A stretch of DNA of 64,000 nucleotides from NCBI GenBank assembly GCA_017537175.1, contig JAFYLH010000017.1, positions 1-64,000 on the forward strand. Direction: 5' to 3'. A program made the translations under genes and the position numbers. Shown one piece after another: positions 62,845-64,000 of this stretch. Position 1 is the first letter of the stretch. The number at the start of each line of letters is the position of its first letter. This DNA comes from Clostridia bacterium. Its GTDB lineage: Bacteria > Bacillota > Clostridia > Oscillospirales > CAG-272. The notes below the pieces were generated by a model. That model worked only from the letters and a program-made list of their open reading frames with translations. It did not search any database and had not been told where the DNA came from.

Positions 62845-63498
62845 CTACTCCTTAAGCAATATACTTCCCTCAACGATCTTATAACCATCCACATAGGGCT
62901 GCGTTCCCGTGAAAATAAGACTGTGGGGTGTATATGTATCGAGGATATCGGTAACAAAATTCTTTTGGGCCTCTGTCAGATTGATATAACCAAAGGGACG
63001 GCTGTCCATTGTCTTGTATTCCTCAAGACGGGCTTTATCCATACTTCCGCAAAGAAGTATCCTGTCCTGACCCATACTTATTCTTGTTATTAGCGCAGGG
63101 GAGCTATTACCTGCCGTAACGCTGACAGATGCGCCGCCAACACCAAAGGACATATGCGCCTTTACCTTTATTACAAAGATATCATAACCCTCAAGGATGC
63201 TGAAAAGCTCATCGCTGTCGGGTATATAGGCGGTAGAAACCCTGTATCTACCCACAAGTTCCTCTACCCTTTGAGCGGTATTGTCATCAAGATCGGGAAT
63301 AACAAGGGTATCGATTGTATTCTTCTCTATATCCGGTATATCACAGCCTATTACAAGAACAGCATCCTCGCTTTGTGCAAGTACACTTTCCTCATAAAAA
63401 AGCACCTGAAGCTCCCTTTTTTCCTTACAGGAAAAGAGGGAGCATACAAGCATTATGCAAATTATAAATACTGAAAATGTTTTAAATCTCTGACTCAT
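62845..63498 (-). CDS. putative lipoprotein, ComEC-type metallo-beta-lactamase-like (degenerate)
   Basis: 217 residues from MSQRFKTF, overlapping the clpC stop. N-terminal hydrophobic segment ends in the lipobox LFSC (Cys24). The rest resembles the C-terminal MBL domain of ComEC weakly: ITRISMGQDRILLCGSMDKA, then TYTPHSLIFTG, but the metal-binding HxHxDH motif is missing. Tentative: an inactive surface-anchored relative. The function and family are unproven. Confidence 0.6.
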   Translation of the reverse strand: MSQRFKTFSVFIICIMLVCSLFSCKEKRELQVLFYEESVLAQSEDAVLVIGCDIPDIEKNTIDTLVIPDLDDNTAQRVEELVGRYRVSTAYIPDSDELFSILEGYDIFVIKVKAHMSFGVGGASVSVTAGNSSPALITRISMGQDRILLCGSMDKARLEEYKTMDSRPFGYINLTEAQKNFVTDILDTYTPHSLIFTGTQPYVDGYKIVEGSILLKE

Positions 63499-64000
63499 TC
63501 TTTTTACAAAAGACCACCCTGCCATCGGCCGCCTTTGCCGTTATACGGTCGCCGACAGAGATACTGCCGTCAAGCATAGCCTCGGTAAAAGCATCCTCAC
63601 AGCTGCGCTGTATCTCACGGCGTATAGGTCTTGCTCCGTATACAGGGTCAAAGCCCTTTTTACAAACAAGCTCCACGGCAGAGGTGTCAAACTCTATGTC
63701 GATACCGATATCGGCTATACGCTTAACCAGATTATCAAGCATAAGTCGGGCGATCTCTTTTATCTCTTCCTCTTTTAGCTTATTAAAGACGATGATCTCG
63801 TCTATACGGTTGAGAAATTCGGGTCGGAAGGTGGCGCGAAGTGCTGACATGACCCTCTCGCGCTTGGCTGAGCCTTCATCCGAGGCTCTTTCACCAAAGC
63901 CAAGGGTGGATGTCTTTTCGGTCATACCCGATGCCCCAACATTGGAGGTCATAATGATTATGGTGTTCTTAAAGTCTACCCTTCTGCCCTGACTGTCGGT
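63482..64000 (-). CDS. clpC: ATP-dependent Clp protease ATP-binding subunit ClpC, C-terminal part
   Basis: 173 residues of the second AAA+ domain; the gene continues past the right edge. Seen: IIIMTSNVGAS, RPEFLNRIDEIIVF with the arginine finger region, and GFDPVYGARPIRREIQRSCED, the sensor-2 region of ClpC. It unfolds substrates for ClpP. First visible gene of the operon running to 60171. Confidence 0.93.
   Translation of the reverse strand, partial: TDSQGRRVDFKNTIIIMTSNVGASGMTEKTSTLGFGERASDEGSAKRERVMSALRATFRPEFLNRIDEIIVFNKLKEEEIKEIARLMLDNLVKRIADIGIDIEFDTSAVELVCKKGFDPVYGARPIRREIQRSCEDAFTEAMLDGSISVGDRITAKAADGRVVFCKKNESEI

Overview
The window reads as a chromosome segment of a low-to-moderate G+C, endospore-forming member of the Clostridia, most likely an Oscillospirales/Ruminococcaceae-type gut anaerobe. 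This rests on a complete spoIIIAA-AH cluster next to spo0A, YtfJ/YtfI and DacF sporulation genes, AddAB, S-layer-homology (SLH) surface proteins, a T-box leader, and vegetative promoters with TTGNNN/17 bp/TATAAT geometry. No prophage, CRISPR array, transposase or rRNA operon is visible. Gene density is high and most genes lie in tight operons, mainly on the minus strand.

Layout. 0-6.4 kb: the end of a four-helix-bundle gene coupled to a miniature pyroglutamyl-peptidase-like gene, an SLH/CBM9-like surface protein, nagA, a P-loop ATPase and a B12-binding radical SAM enzyme. 6.4-16.5 kb: murA; a coupled operon GNAT-rqcH-RluD-DUF3810; a CapD/PglF-type nucleotide-sugar dehydratase; an ECF sigma/anti-sigma/membrane-protein operon; and tRNA-Arg(CCT). 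16.5-19.2 kb: an LCP-family protein and glyS, followed by two 94-bp tandem repeats carrying terminators. 19.2-24.6 kb: spoIIIA operon and spo0A. 24.7-33.1 kb: a ten-gene unit starting at lon (lon-engB-S2P-scpA-scpB-ytfI-ytfJ-dacF-rluB-GNAT). 33.2-43.7 kb: a D-2-hydroxyacid dehydrogenase; an operon of an atypical type IIA topoisomerase B subunit with addB-addA; a divergent short QueG.

43.7-51.6 kb: a membrane protein, mtlD, a large zinc-ribbon/TIR/TPR/RCC1 protein with its own promoter, a peptidoglycan-binding/SpoIID-like cluster, an unannotated 41-residue Asn/Lys/Thr repeat peptide, and manA. 51.6-56.9 kb: an ECF sigma factor with a DUF4367 anti-sigma candidate and three SLH proteins in one operon. 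56.9-60.2 kb: ilvA-ridA under a T-box, and a divergent MarR-HAD fusion. 60.2-64 kb: clpC (partial)-lipoprotein-cysK-DUF815 ATPase-zinc-ribbon protein.

How the genes work together: IlvA makes a reactive enamine/imine that RidA clears, and both are gated by one T-box. AddAB handles DNA ends and is co-transcribed with a DNA topoisomerase subunit. SpoIIIAA-AH builds the mother-cell side of the feeding tube and Spo0A commits the cell to sporulation. The sigma/anti-sigma pair at 55.6-56.8 kb probably controls surface SLH proteins. The most unusual items are the TIR-RCC1 protein, the MarR-HAD fusion, the mini pyroglutamyl peptidase, the orphan topoisomerase subunit in the addAB operon, the small Asn-rich peptide, and the tandem terminator repeats after glyS.
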